Shown piece by piece: positions 1 through 12,700 of a DNA stretch of 64,000 nucleotides. Below the pieces are notes generated by a model. That model was not told the DNA's origin, made no database searches, and was given only the letters and a program-made list of their open reading frames with translations. Positions within the stretch are counted from its first letter, which is position 1. Each line of letters begins with the position of its first letter. The stretch lies in assembly GCA_029379385.1 (NCBI GenBank), contig CM055607.1, positions 11,842,001 to 11,906,000 of the forward strand, read 5' to 3'. The translations under genes and the position numbers were made by a program. The DNA comes from Quillaja saponaria. Lineage: Eukaryota; Streptophyta; Magnoliopsida; Fabales; Quillajaceae.

Positions 1-1887
1 TCCCCCCCTGTACTCCCTCTTATTGAGCTCTGTGATTCCCACGACCCCTGCCTATTAAATACGAGGTGGTTTATTGGGGATCTGCAACATAACCATTCTG
101 TTTTCTTTCAAATTGTGACGTACACAATCCTTTACTGTTTTAGTTTGATGCTAACTACAGTTTGCTAGCTTCCCAATCCACAACAATTAGCTCAAATCCC
201 TTTCAAATGCTTGAGTAAAAAGGTCCAATCTCAAACAATTAGCAGATGACTTGGGATGAAACAAACAGGTAAAAAGTATAAAACCAATAAGAATATGATA
301 CTTTATTCTTGCCATTGAATGATAGTATAAAACGCTAAAAGAATTATAAACTAGAAATTGTTGAGTGTTGACACAATCAATGATTTCTCTTCAAATCGTT
401 CTTTCATTCAATGTTGAAAATAGCAATGCTTGTGTAAGAGCATCTCCCTTGATTGCAAATTTGCTATACTTTGCAACAATAACTGAAAGCCTTCTTTCCA
501 CCAACTAGAAGTCCAGAGCTGTCTTTATTATCAAAACTAGGAAGTTACCTTCTTCGTATTGTTTACAGAACCAAACTAAAATCTAATCTTTCTGATGAAT
601 TAAATCTGAAAAACAATCCTGTTTTACATTATAAGTATCAAACAAGAAATAGAAACGAAAATAAGTTGGTAGCTGTATTTATATGTGGAACAAATTGTCA
701 TTTTTAATGTAATAAAATTCTACGGAAATTTTATGTTTTAGGATGAGCAACCTACCTAGCTTAAAGGGGGCTTCCTAGAGACCTAGACAAGTTCTGGTGG
801 ACACCCATGTTTTATTTTTTTTCTCAGTATCATAAAATGGAGCCAAGAATTTGACTGATTCTTAATTTGGACAATAGCAAGGAAGGGTGTCAGAAAAAAA
901 AAAAAAAAGTATTACTTGACTCACTCCCCTAGTGATTTTAAATTTGGACAACCTATCTTTGAAAATGAAATTTAGTAATATAAAATTACAGTAGTATTAT
1001 TTAGAAAGGCAAAAATTGTAATTGACAAATTAGTTTGGATGCCCAGATGAGCAATTATTTGATGATGGACCACAAGTTCCTTATCTTGTATATGTGGAGC
1101 ATGTGATAAAACCAGAGCCGAGTATGAACAGGTGAAGCTACTGGGATAGGCTACCCATTTGTCAGTCCCAAAGTGTTAAATAAAAATCCTACATCACTGA
1201 GATTCTAGGTGACCTTAATTACTTGCACCTTCAAGCAGCTACATTCTAATAATTATAAAAGGGGCCACAAACCACGCCTTCAAATGTTTCTATTCCTTTT
1301 CTTGATAAGAGACTCATCCTCAGCTCAGTAATTCATTTTTGGTGTCCTTTTCCGAAGTGAAAACGTTTTGAGTGGTCCCAATTGTTAGACAAACTAATAA
1401 ATATGGACTTGGATTTCTCCAAAAGAGAGAGTTACCTCTTGTTATTGTTAAATTCACTGTATTTTTTAATTCATTTTTTGGTACTAGAAATTGGCTAAAA
1501 ATATTAATACATATGTTGTTGGATTATTTTATTTTACTCTTAATATTCTTATTAATTATCTTTCCAAATCTTAAATGGGTGAATGAGGTCATGAACTCTT
1601 GATCTTCAGATTCAGTTTTTGCCCATAAACTTGGCAGATTCCCCTCACATTATTCCTGACCCTCTTACACTTTGCTCTAAATTCTAAATTAGTTTATCCC
1701 ATCTGAATTTGTATAAATATTAATATTTTTATTTATACTTAGAGAGAGAGACATTGAGAGTTCAAATTTTGAAGTGGTCCTGTTTCGCGGGGTACTTAAA
1801 AGAGGAGACTAAACTAATAGAGTATTGGAATCAGCAATTTTGACTGCTTAGCTCCAATTTGATTTTGGGCAGCTGTTTAGTTTTGGG
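1..1887. other. Intergenic sequence, no gene recognised
   Basis: AT-rich non-coding sequence. The only open frames are short and low in complexity, with no recognisable protein. It includes a 16-17 base poly-A run near 893-909 and a short GA-rich run near 1741-1750. It lies beyond the 3' end of the minus-strand MADS-box gene. Confidence 0.6.
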
Positions 1888-2683
1888 TAAAGTAAAAATA
1901 AGATCTATGTTTTTTTGAAATTCCAAATAAGTCCTATAATAAATTATCATTCCATATAACTCTTACTCTTAAATTTTCTTCTAAGTAACTCCTAATTTTT
2001 ATATTAACATATTTTATGTCACTTTTACCCTTATTTTTTATTTTTAGTTTTAAATTTAAAATAATTAATTAGACAATTTTTTTTTTAAAAACACAATATT
2101 TAATTTAGAAAGCTAAAATTTATTATTTAATTATTAATAAAAAAATAAAATTATTATATAATCATAGTAAAAAATAACAAAAATATAAAAGTTAATAAAA
2201 AGTTCTCATTATTTCCTTTCATATTTTTTCTAAAAACATTTAAAAAATATATTATTTTCAAAGTCAACTTAAATTATTATTAATTTTTTTCTTGATGATA
2301 ACTAAAAACAAATAAATTTAAATTTATTTTAAAGAATATTAACAAAGAACAAGTGACATACATATAAATATAAATTTAATTATGACGAGAAATTTTTTTA
2401 TTTTTTGAAAATCATATTAAAGGAATGATGAATTTTCATTAGTTTTAAAATATTTATTCTTCTAATAACTAATGTGTTTTTTTAAAAAAATAAATAAATT
2501 AGTCTACTTAATTAATATTAAAAATAAAAAAGGTAAAAATGACATAAAAGTGTCGATATAAAATATAAGACTTTTTAAGAAAGAAAATTTAAAAGTAAGA
2601 GTTGTGGGTAATAAAAATTTATTGCAAGACTTACTTAGAATCTCAAAAGAGAAAAAAAACTTATCCTTAATTTTTCTTTTAAA
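1888..2683. mobile_element. Foldback / MITE-like element with long terminal inverted repeats
   Basis: The stretch at about 1909-2046 reappears in inverted orientation at about 2505-2655. Shared blocks include 'aactcttact' with 'taaattttct' on the left against the reverse complement on the right, and 'ttttatgtcact' against 'agtgacataaaa'-like sequence. The arms are about 140 bp, and weaker pairing extends the ends to about 1888 and 2683. The central 450 bp is very AT-rich and codes for nothing. This is the shape of a non-autonomous DNA transposon of the foldback type. The superfamily is not assigned because no clear target-site duplication was seen. Confidence 0.6.
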
Positions 2684-3770
2684 TTTCATCCGTGTGCCTT
2701 ATGTCTTTTCTTTATTTTCTTTTATCTTTATATTTCATTTTTGTCTATGTAGCAACTTTTTAATAATCTATTATTTATACTCAAACAAAACAAAGAACAG
2801 AGCCTCTCTGCAGTCTGCTCTTCTTGAAGAGCAAATTAAGTAGGTTTGCATTACATGAACTACATGACAACTGACATATAGAGTGAAAGAGGAGCGTCTG
2901 GTAAATATGGCTATATATATAAATATATAAAGATGAGGTAGGGACAGGCATGCACGATAAGGTTGCCTACTCGTCTTAGAATAATATATGATAAATTTTT
3001 TTCACTTGGAATTAGATCATGAATTGTAGAATAGGAAGCAACCCATCTCCAGATACAATCTACGCAATGTTAATTGTTTTAGTAACGGGTTGAAATCGAA
3101 AAGAGTAGCGAATGTCTCACCATACGATCGAGTTAATGAAGAGTTGAAACTAAGAAGAGTAACAAATGTCTCACCATACAATCCAGTTAATGAAGAAGAG
3201 AATGAACGTCTACACACACATGCCTAATTCATACAAATTATGTTTTGGCCTGAATTCAGAGATTGTAGTTACCAAAGGAGGCATTAGTTCAAGAAACTAT
3301 GTGCACTAGGCTACTAGCTCAGATGAGGCCCAACAAAGCAATGAACTTGACAAAACGCCTCTTATAGTTGGGCATCCTTGGCAGATAGAAGGAAATATTA
3401 CTGGATTGGCCCATAATTACGAAATAGAGTCCATGACACCATTCTATAAGGGATAACATTCCTCAAGGTTAGCAATTATGCACTTCAACTGAGAAGTTGC
3501 ACAAATTATTATACAGCTTAATAATGATTATTGAGGAGGATGATACACTCATATTGGGTGCCACTTATCATATTCCAATCTATATGTATATATACAGTGC
3601 CATTCATAGAACTAGCTGAAGAGAAAGCAGCCTAAAAATCATCAGGCGATCTTATTATACATAAATTATTGTTTCTGACTTATTGAGAGGGCTCTGATAT
3701 TAACTCAGAAACTAATGCACTTATTGAGTGTCTCGACTCCCAATATAATCGGCAGCAATAGCAATATTGG
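2684..3770. other. Non-coding 3' flank of the MADS-box gene
   Basis: No gene is recognised. It holds a short tandem repeat (listed separately) and probably the 3' UTR and polyadenylation region of the MADS-box gene, whose stop codon lies at 3771-3773 on the minus strand. Confidence 0.5.
3089..3196. repeat. Two-copy 54-bp tandem repeat
   Basis: Two head-to-tail copies of 54 bp start at 3089 and 3143. Both begin 'gttgaaa' and contain 'atgtctcaccatac' and 'agttaatgaaga'. They differ at a few scattered positions. The unit length is a multiple of three, so a minus-strand frame stays open across it, but the encoded peptide resembles nothing known. Confidence 0.75.
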
Positions 3771-6700
3771 CTATGAGCTGCGCATTTTTGGCAGTCCGAT
3801 AAACAAGTCAGTCTCCACCTCTGAACTCTTCTTACCGCCTCGGATGTCGATTATTGCATCTTTGTGTTTAGAAGATATCTGTGATCATAGTATAGTATGG
3901 CATAAAGATCAGCAACCATACTGCAATGCAAGTCCAGTCATTGCTTATTATAAACTAAAAAAACTACCTAATTTTCAGCAGTATGTATACCCATTAAATA
4001 AACAACAACACTTTGTTTTTCCTTCTTCTCTTTGGCAAAGCTCACGATGAATTGCATATGCAGTTAGTTAAATAAAAGAAAGATAGAAATAAAGCAATTC
4101 ATTATTCACCTGTCCAATTAACCTTGCATTCTCCTTTAACCAGGCATTCTCCTCTAACAAGACATTCTCCTGAATTTAAAGAGAACACAAAGACCAGTCA
4201 AGAAAAGAAAAAAATCTTGAGACTTTCTCCAAAAAATTCCCTAAATTTTCATTGGCGTTGTGTACCTTCATTTTTAGATGCTCAATCTTCTCCATAAATA
4301 ATTGTGCCTGAAAGTTAACCGACTCCAATAATGTCAGCTTTCAAATAAAAACAAGATAAGAATCCGTGCTTTTTTCCTCTCTCTCCATTGATTCCTATAG
4401 TAAGCACTAAGCAGAGCAGTTTTGTGAAAGCAATTAAGTTAATTTTTAACTATAGCTTGTTATATACCTTTCTAACTCTGATGCCATGCAAGCTTTTCTC
4501 CAGCTGGTTATCAATTATTTGAAGTTCGTGATGAGAACATGAATCCAACCCATGTCCCAAAAGCTTCCTAATTAGGACATGCAAATTAATTTCAATATTA
4601 ACTTTTTTTTTTGCTAATCAGTTTCAAATATCAACTTAACAATTAAGCATTGCAGCAAATTCATCTCACAAAATAAAGATTGATAACATTATCTGTAAGG
4701 CATCATCCATCAACTATGGTCTAACATCAGAAGTATTAAATCATACTAGCCAATTCTCAATTAAAGCTAACAAAAACAGTTTATCTGTACATCGAATTTC
4801 TGAATCAACTGATAACGAAACTAATTATAGTGTAACGATAAATTAATGAATCCAGATATAAGGTATCAGAAAAGGAGGAACCATTGAGAAATTTCCAGAA
4901 GCTCAAGCTCCTTTGCCATGCTTGCAGACTCATGCTTCATTCGCTGCATGTAGAACCAGATTTTATCAGGAAATTTGAGCAATCACTCAGCATATTGGTC
5001 TAGAGATGATTAAATTAGCTCAAAAGTACAAAAACATCTCAAGCTACTGCAAAGCAATACTGGAAGATCTAATTGCTATCAAGAAAAGGCCATCACGTTA
5101 ACTTTCCACCAATGCTAGCTATATATCAGTTATATCTATTTTTTTACTGATTGAAACATGGAACGAGGATTGCATAAATCACTATTTGAAGTTCTCAGCT
5201 TCCTACCATCTTTCTCCAGCAATTGCGATGAAAGAAAGTTTGATATGCAAAAGCACGAGGTACATTGAGAATGAGATAAGAAATGCAAATGGACAAAGCC
5301 AAAAGGGTTCAATAAACACAGAAACAAGGTTTATATGTTTACATTTGGAGTCAGGTTAAAGTGAAGCCAGGTTTTACCTTGACATAAATCAAAGGTGTTC
5401 ATATTACATTACCTACCTGAGATTAAATAACGTGTCCGGGTGTTAAGAGAACTTCAATTGTTATTGGAACATTTCATGGGATTATGTAAGTTTTTACTCA
5501 AAGAGGAAGGGAGGAGAAATGCTGTAAACGTTCATAATTTTTCATTCAACTTCAAACACATATATATATATATATATATATACATTCAGCACTTAGCTTT
5601 CAGCTCTTGGCATTGGCATTACAGCTCCTGCTTTAACCATTACAGCTTCTACTTTATGTCTAATCCAACCATTAAGTAAGAGATGCTTTCTCGTAATTAC
5701 ATCTTACACAAAGTACACTCAGTCGTTACATCATAGAACTAAATTGTCACACACATCAACCTTTTTTAAATAAAGTTGGCAGATTTAATATCAGTTACTT
5801 TGACATTTGATGGAGCTTTGATATCTTCAACAGACTCTTTTTGATATAAATGCTCAAAAAAAATTATATACTGTTTCATCCATTTAACCAATAAGAAAAT
5901 GACACAGGCATGTGTTACTATCTAACATTGGCATACCTCAATGTCAATCCTTATTCAGTCCCAAATCAAACTAACTATTAACTATATTGAGGTTGGAATT
6001 GCCAAGGAATTCAAACAAAATCACAACTAATCTTAGTTAGGATATCAAACAGACTTGGGTTTGATGGGATTATATTTATAACAAGGGCACGGCATTTCTT
6101 TTTGGTCAATAAAATGGACTGAAGCGGGGAAATTGACTGTGGTTTTAGCCTGTGAACAATATGAAGTTAAATCATGCAAAATACATGTGAGAAAAACAGA
6201 AAGGCACCCTAAAATATTATTTATACCAAGTCGAGTAGTTAGCTGCATGTGAGTAATTTTTATGTTATTGAGCTTTATGAGTGTGTGCGCTAGTGAGAAT
6301 TTTTTGTAATAAGATTGACAATAAAGAATTATGTGCTAGTGGGAGTTTTTTATATTAATGAGTGAGTGGATAGTTAATCTTATTAAATGGATAGTAATAT
6401 TGTAGTAAATGGGTCTTAAAGTGTGTCATTAGAGTGACCATTTGGGTTTATAAATACCATTTATATGTGTTCATTTGAATGTAATGGATGATAAAAGCTA
6501 AATATCAAGTATTCTAAACATTTCTTCCATTATTCTCTTTCTTTTTAGTTTGTTTGTTGTGCTCAATACATTACCAACAAAATGATATCAGAGCCTATGT
6601 TCTCTCATTTGGTGAGTTCGAGAGATGTTTAATAGACATGAAATGTTCTCAGTTCAGTTTTCTTGCCTTACTAAAGACAACTTTTGACGATTGGTATTTT

Positions 6701-9700
6701 CGTATGCAGCCTTGTTTGGTGCACAAAAGGCATGGGGAAATTATAGAGAAAGGGTATTATCAACCACAAGATGAAACTGTTTTCGCTACGACTAACAAGA
6801 AAGCCTTACAAAAGACTAGGAAGAAAAATCAACAAGCTCTCACCCTTCATCTATCAAGGATTAGATGAGCCTATGTTTGAGAAGGTGGCACTAATAGTTA
6901 CCACCAAGGAAGCTTGAGAGATTTGGCACTTAACGCCTTCTTTTTTCTTCTCATCGAAGTTATTTCACAAGGACTTTCCATGGTAAAGAAGAAGGGGGGA
7001 ACAAGCACACTTGGAGAGCGCAGTACAACGGAGAGTAACTCTCTCCAACGAATAGAAAAAGTGAAGAAAATTTGACTTTAAACATTGAGAGGAGATTTTG
7101 AAGCTTTTCACATGATGTAATCTGAGCCAATCTCAGATTATTTTTCATGAGTGTTAGTCATTGTGAACCAATTGAAGAAGTATGCAGAAAAATTAGAAGA
7201 TATTCATGTGGTGGAAAAAAATCATTCGTTCTTTGGTACCAAATTAGTTTGATTATATTATTGTTGCTATTGAAGAATCAAAGGACTTGAGCAAATGTTA
7301 ATTGAATAGCCAGCAATCATCAAGAGACCATGAAAAAGGAATAGGTAATTAGGCAAGACAAAATGAGAGGTGATGTTATAAGACCAATCTAGAATGCTAT
7401 AATTATCATAAATTTGGTCATTTTGTTTGTGAATGTCAAACCAATGTTGAATGCTATAATTGTCATAAATTTGATCATTTTGCTTGTAAATTTCGTAATA
7501 CTAATTTTGTTAAAGAGCATGCCAACATACTTGAATACTAAGAATAAGTGGGAGAGTCAACTTTGTACTAGCATTCAAAGATGATGGTGCAAGCAATCAT
7601 CTATGTGAGACAAAAGTAAATTTTTAGAGATTGATAAGAAAATGAGTGTATTTGTGACCTTTGAAAACTTTTCCAAAACTCCATTTAAAGAAAAAAAGTA
7701 CAATTTTAATTTATTTGAAAAATGGTGGTCATAAACTCATTTATGATGTTTATTATGTTCCAAAATTAAAAAGATTTAAAGTTGAGACAACTTTTGGATA
7801 AGGGTCATGAAAAGTCAAAATCTTTGGTTTAGAGACCAAGATGGTAATCTCATTGTTAAGGTGTCTATGACAAGAAACAAGATGTTTATTTTAAATCTCC
7901 ACACTGATGACGCAAAATGTTTGAAAATGTGTGCAAAAGATTCAGTATGGCATCGGCATATTCGATTCGATCACTTGAATTATGGAAAACTCTAGGAAAG
8001 AAGAAGATGTGTATGGATTGCCATTCATTGACCACCTAAATCAATTGTGCTAAGCATGCAAGGAAGAGTTTTTTTAAAGAAGCCACAAGAACAACCGAGC
8101 CACTTCAGCTTGTTCATATCGTTGTGTATGGACCAATCAAGGCATGCTCATTTGGTAATAATAATTATTTTTTGCTCTTTGTTGATAATTATAGTTGCAA
8201 AACATAGGTTTCTTTTTTTGAAGAAAAATTCAAAGGTTTTTAAGAAATTTAAAGCTCGTGTTGAAAAAGAAAGTGATTATGTAATTAAATCCTCAAGATC
8301 TGATAGAGAAGACAAATTCACTTCAAATGAATTCAATATCTTTTGTGAAACACAGGTGATTTATTGTCTTTTAACGTTTTATATGGCACCACAAAAAAAT
8401 AGTGTAGCAAAAAGGAAGAATAAAACAATTTTTAATATGGCTCGATGTTTGTTGAAATCTAAGAATATGCCTACAGAATTTTAGGCAGATGCTCTTTCTT
8501 GTACAATTTACTTATCCAAAAGATGCCTAACCAAAGGAGTGTGGAGTGGAAAGAAGCCAAATATTTCTCATTTGAATGTTTTTGGAAGTATTGCCTATGC
8601 CCAACCTAGCCAAAAAGGATCCAAGCTTGATGACAAAGTGTGAAGTATGTCTTTATTAGACATGATTCAAATTCTAAAGGGTACAAGTTATACCTAATGA
8701 ATGAAAAAATCATAGTAATTGTAAAGATGTTGAGTTCCATGAAAAAGCATATTGGAATTGGGGTATTCAAGAAGAAGAAAATTATAATTTCTTTGCGTAC
8801 TTTCTAGAAGAAGTATAAGAGATTGAAGCACCATTGACGGCCATTACTCCACCCCTTCACAAACTCCTCCATCTGAAAAAAGTTCAAGTGAAGGCCACGT
8901 AGAAATAGAAGTCTTCTTGATTTTTATGAAAATACAAAAGTAGTGGAATATGTTAATTTGTTGTAGATAGTGAAAAAATATTTTTTGAAGAATATGAAAA
9001 TGACAAGAATTAGAGAGAAGCGATGGATGATCAAGGTTATTAAAAAACTGATACTTGAGAGTTGATAAATTTTTCAAAAAATAACCAAATTATTGGAGTA
9101 AAGTGGGTGTGCAAGATTAAAAAAATGTAAAAGGAGAAGTCAAGAACTATAAGTCGAGATTAGTTGCGAAAGTAAATTCTTAGAATTACCATTTGTGTCT
9201 TAAAATAGCTTTTGTATTAATGGTGCCTTTAATTTAAGAATTGTGTGCTAGTAAGAATTTAGTCTATTAATGGGTGAGTGTATAATTAATCTTGTTAAAT
9301 GGATAACAATATTATAGTAAATGGGTCTTAAAAGTAAATTCTTAGAATTACCATCTGTGTCTTAAAATAGCTTTTGTATGTGTTCATTTGAATAGAAAAG
9401 AGAATATAAACCTAAATATTGAGTATTCTACACATCTTTCTCATTATTTTCTTTCTATTTAGTTTATGTGTTTTGCTCAGGACATTACTAACAAATATAT
9501 CCAATGTCAAGTCTAATACATTCCAACATCATACTTGTGTACAACTTGTTTCTTCAAAATCACAAGACCCACTTCTTTAAATTAGTCATATTTAGTAAGA
9601 CCTAAATTTTTCCAAAACTTATCAGTTTTCCAATTAAAAAAGTTTACCTTTCTCATGCTAATAAGAACATATGACAACTATTTAGTGAGGAAGCACTTTA

Positions 9701-12700
9701 CAAAAAGAAAGTATGAAAAGTTTGCACCCACCTAAACCAACTAACCAAAATCTCTAATTGTTCAGAAAAAGAAAAAAATGGGAAACAAAAGAAATAAGGT
9801 TAATTAACTAGATAGAGCAGTTGTTGGATCTGATATGAGTAACAATTCTATTCCTCATTTATCTAAATAAATATTTTCTCCTCTAATAAGCCACCCGCAT
9901 CTTACACTTCTCATAATAGCATCCCCTACCGACACTACTTTATATGTTTGGAGAATGGAAATAAGTAAATAAAGAAATGAAATAAAATGAAAACTTTGTA
10001 TAATAAACCTAACTTTTCGTCAAAATTTATTATTTTACACATGTTTACCAAGAACTTCATAGATCCTAAAGCATTCTTAGGCATTACTTGGTAAAAGAGC
10101 CACTTTACATTCCATATATATCTTATGCTGCAAGACATCACGTTTCTGTTAGTTTTTGTTGTTGTTAATGTGTAATAAAATTGTTGTAATAGGTTGGAGT
10201 CCTGAGTCCTTAATATTTAGGGTATGTGTGTTTAATCCATATTAATGCCCACTTAATTGTGTGTCTTTAGAGTTATTATTATGAGTGTTATAAACACCTA
10301 TTATATGTGTTCAATTGTTTGAGTATTTCAATTTGTTTATTTTCTTTATTTAGTGTGCTGCACACCACATTTCTAATAAAGTGATATCAGAGTCTAGGTG
10401 CACTTATTTAATGAGTTTGAGAGATGTCCAATAAATATGGAATGTTCTCATTTCAATTTTCTCATCTTTTTAAAGACAACTATAACATTAGTGTCTTCTT
10501 ATGAAAGCTTTGCTTGGTGCATAAGAGGCATGAGAGATCCTAGAGAAAGGACATGACCAACCACAAGATGAAATTGCTTTGACTACAGCTCAAAAAGATA
10601 TCTTACAAAAGGTTAGAAAGAAGGATCAACAAGCTCTCACCCTCATCTATCAAGGGTTGGATGAGTTTATGTTTGAGAATGTGGTAATAGCAACTAGTGC
10701 CAAGGAAGCTTGGGAGATTTTGCAAAACTCTATTAAAGGAGTTGAAAAAGTGAAGATGATTCGACTCTAAACATTGAAAGGAGATTTTGAAGGCTTTACA
10801 CATATGAAGGAATCTGAGTCAATTTTGGATTATTTTTCAAGAATTTCAGCCATTGTCAGCTAATTGAAAATATATGGAGAAAAAGTAGAAGATGTTTGTG
10901 TCATTGAGAAAATCATTCGCTCTTTGCAACCAAAATTTGATTACATCGTTGTCACAATCGAAGAATTAAAAGACTTGGAAACCATGTCAATTGAGCAACT
11001 CATGGGATTATTACAATCCCATGAAGAAAGATTTAAGAAAAAGGAGGAGAAGAAGCTTGAACAAGTTCTCCAAACCAAGGTTTCTTTCAAAGAAAAATGT
11101 GTACAAGAAAGAAATCAAATAGGTCGTGGTAGTGGTCGTGATCATGGTCATGGACGAGGATAAGGAGGAAGATATCATTTTGAGAACAACAACGGAAAAA
11201 GATGCCAACAATCATCAAGAGGCAGTAGAAGAAGCAAGATGAAATTATGCAAGACCAAATGAGAGGAGGTATGACAAGAGCACTGTTGAATGTTATAATT
11301 GTCATAAATTTGGTCATTTTACTTTGGATTGTCACAAATTGCAATATTATTGTTTTGAAGAGGAATTCCAATCTACTTGAATACAAAAAATAAGTGAAAA
11401 AACCAACTTTGTTGCTTAGCATTCAAAGGAGATAAAAAGAAGGTAAAAAGTTTATGATACATTAACAATGGTGCAAGCAATCTTATGTGTGGGGACAAAA
11501 GCAAATTTTAGGAAATTGATGAGAAAGTGAGTGGATTTGTGACCTTTGGAGACCCTTCTAAAATTTCAATCAAAGAAAAAGGTACCATATTAATTTCTTT
11601 GAAAGATGATGGCCATAAGCTCATTTATGATATTTATTATGTTCAAAATTAAGAGTAACATTTTAAGATGGGGGCAACTTTTGGAGAAGGGTTATGAAAT
11701 CTATATGAAAGGTCAAAACCTTTGGCTTAGAGACTAAGATGCTAATCTTATTGCTAAGATGTCCATGATAAGAAACAAGATGTTATTTTGAACCTCCAAA
11801 CTGATAGTGCCATGTGTTTGAAGATGCGTACAAAAGATTCAACATGACATTGGCATATGTGATTGGGTCACTTGAATTTTGGAGAATTCAAAAATTTGGG
11901 AGAGAGGAAGATAGTGTTTAGGTTGCCATTCATTGGCTACCCAAATCAATTGTGTGAAGCATGCCACTTGAAAAACATGCAAGAAAGAGTTTTCCTAAAG
12001 AAGTCACAAGAGCAATAGAGCCACTTCAGCTTATTCATACCGATGTGTATATACTAATCAAGTCATTCTCATTTAGTAAAAATATATTTCTTCTCATTGT
12101 AGATTATACTCACAAGACATGAGTTTATATTTTGAAGAAAAATTTAGAGGCTTTTGAAGTGTTCAAAAAGTTTAAAACTCTTGTTAAAAAAGGAAATAGC
12201 CATGTAATTAAATCTCTAAGGTTCAATAAAGAAAGCGAATTCACTTTAAATGAATTCAATATCTTTTGTAAAACACAAGGCATTCGCCATCTTTCAACGG
12301 TTCCTAGGACAACACAACAAAATGGTGTAACAGAAATGAAGAATAGAATAATTCTTAATATGACCCGATGGTTGTTGAAATTTAAGATTATTCATAAAGA
12401 ATTTTGGGCAGAAATAGTTTCTTGTGCAGATTATTTGTCTAACAGATATGCAACCAAACTTGTGGAGAATCAAACACCTTGAGAAGCTTAGAGTAGAAAG
12501 AAGCCAAATGTTTCTCACTTGCAAAATTTTTGGATGCATTGCCTATGCACATGTACAGATCAAAAGAGATCCAAACTTGATGAACGAAGTGTGAAGTATG
12601 TTTTTATTGGCTATGATTCAAATTTCAAAAGGTACAAGCTTTATAACCCAAGGAATGAAAAAATCATAGTTAGTAGAGATGTTGAGTTTAACGAAGAAGA

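Larger units (their letters stand above)
6263..9493 (+). mobile_element. Degenerate Copia LTR retrotransposon A (in MADS-box intron 2)
   Basis: The likely 5' LTR is 6263-6579: it begins TGTTA, ends AACA and is followed at 6583 by TGATATCAGAGC, one base from the usual Copia initiator-Met tRNA binding site. The 3' LTR is about 9236-9493 and ends in TAACA. Between them are broken pieces of gag, with a CCHC zinc knuckle near 7391-7497 that occurs twice in tandem. Pieces of integrase follow (8220-8480) and then short reverse-transcriptase-like sequence. Many frameshifts and stops make it inactive. It runs opposite to the host gene. The LTR ends are approximate, and no target-site duplication was identified. 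Confidence 0.75.

Noticed and set aside
1372..1602. 76-codon plus-strand open frame
   Set aside because: Low-complexity, Phe/Leu/Ile-rich translation of AT-rich DNA with no family similarity and no gene context.
3368..3386. GGGCATCCTTGGCAG, similar to a miR399 star strand
   Set aside because: No TGCCAAAGGAG-type arm occurs within the next few hundred bases on the proper side, so no hairpin can form.
3715..4050. 111-codon plus-strand open frame
   Set aside because: It is the opposite strand of the last MADS-box exon; the minus strand gives the conserved [11 protein letters not shown] ending.
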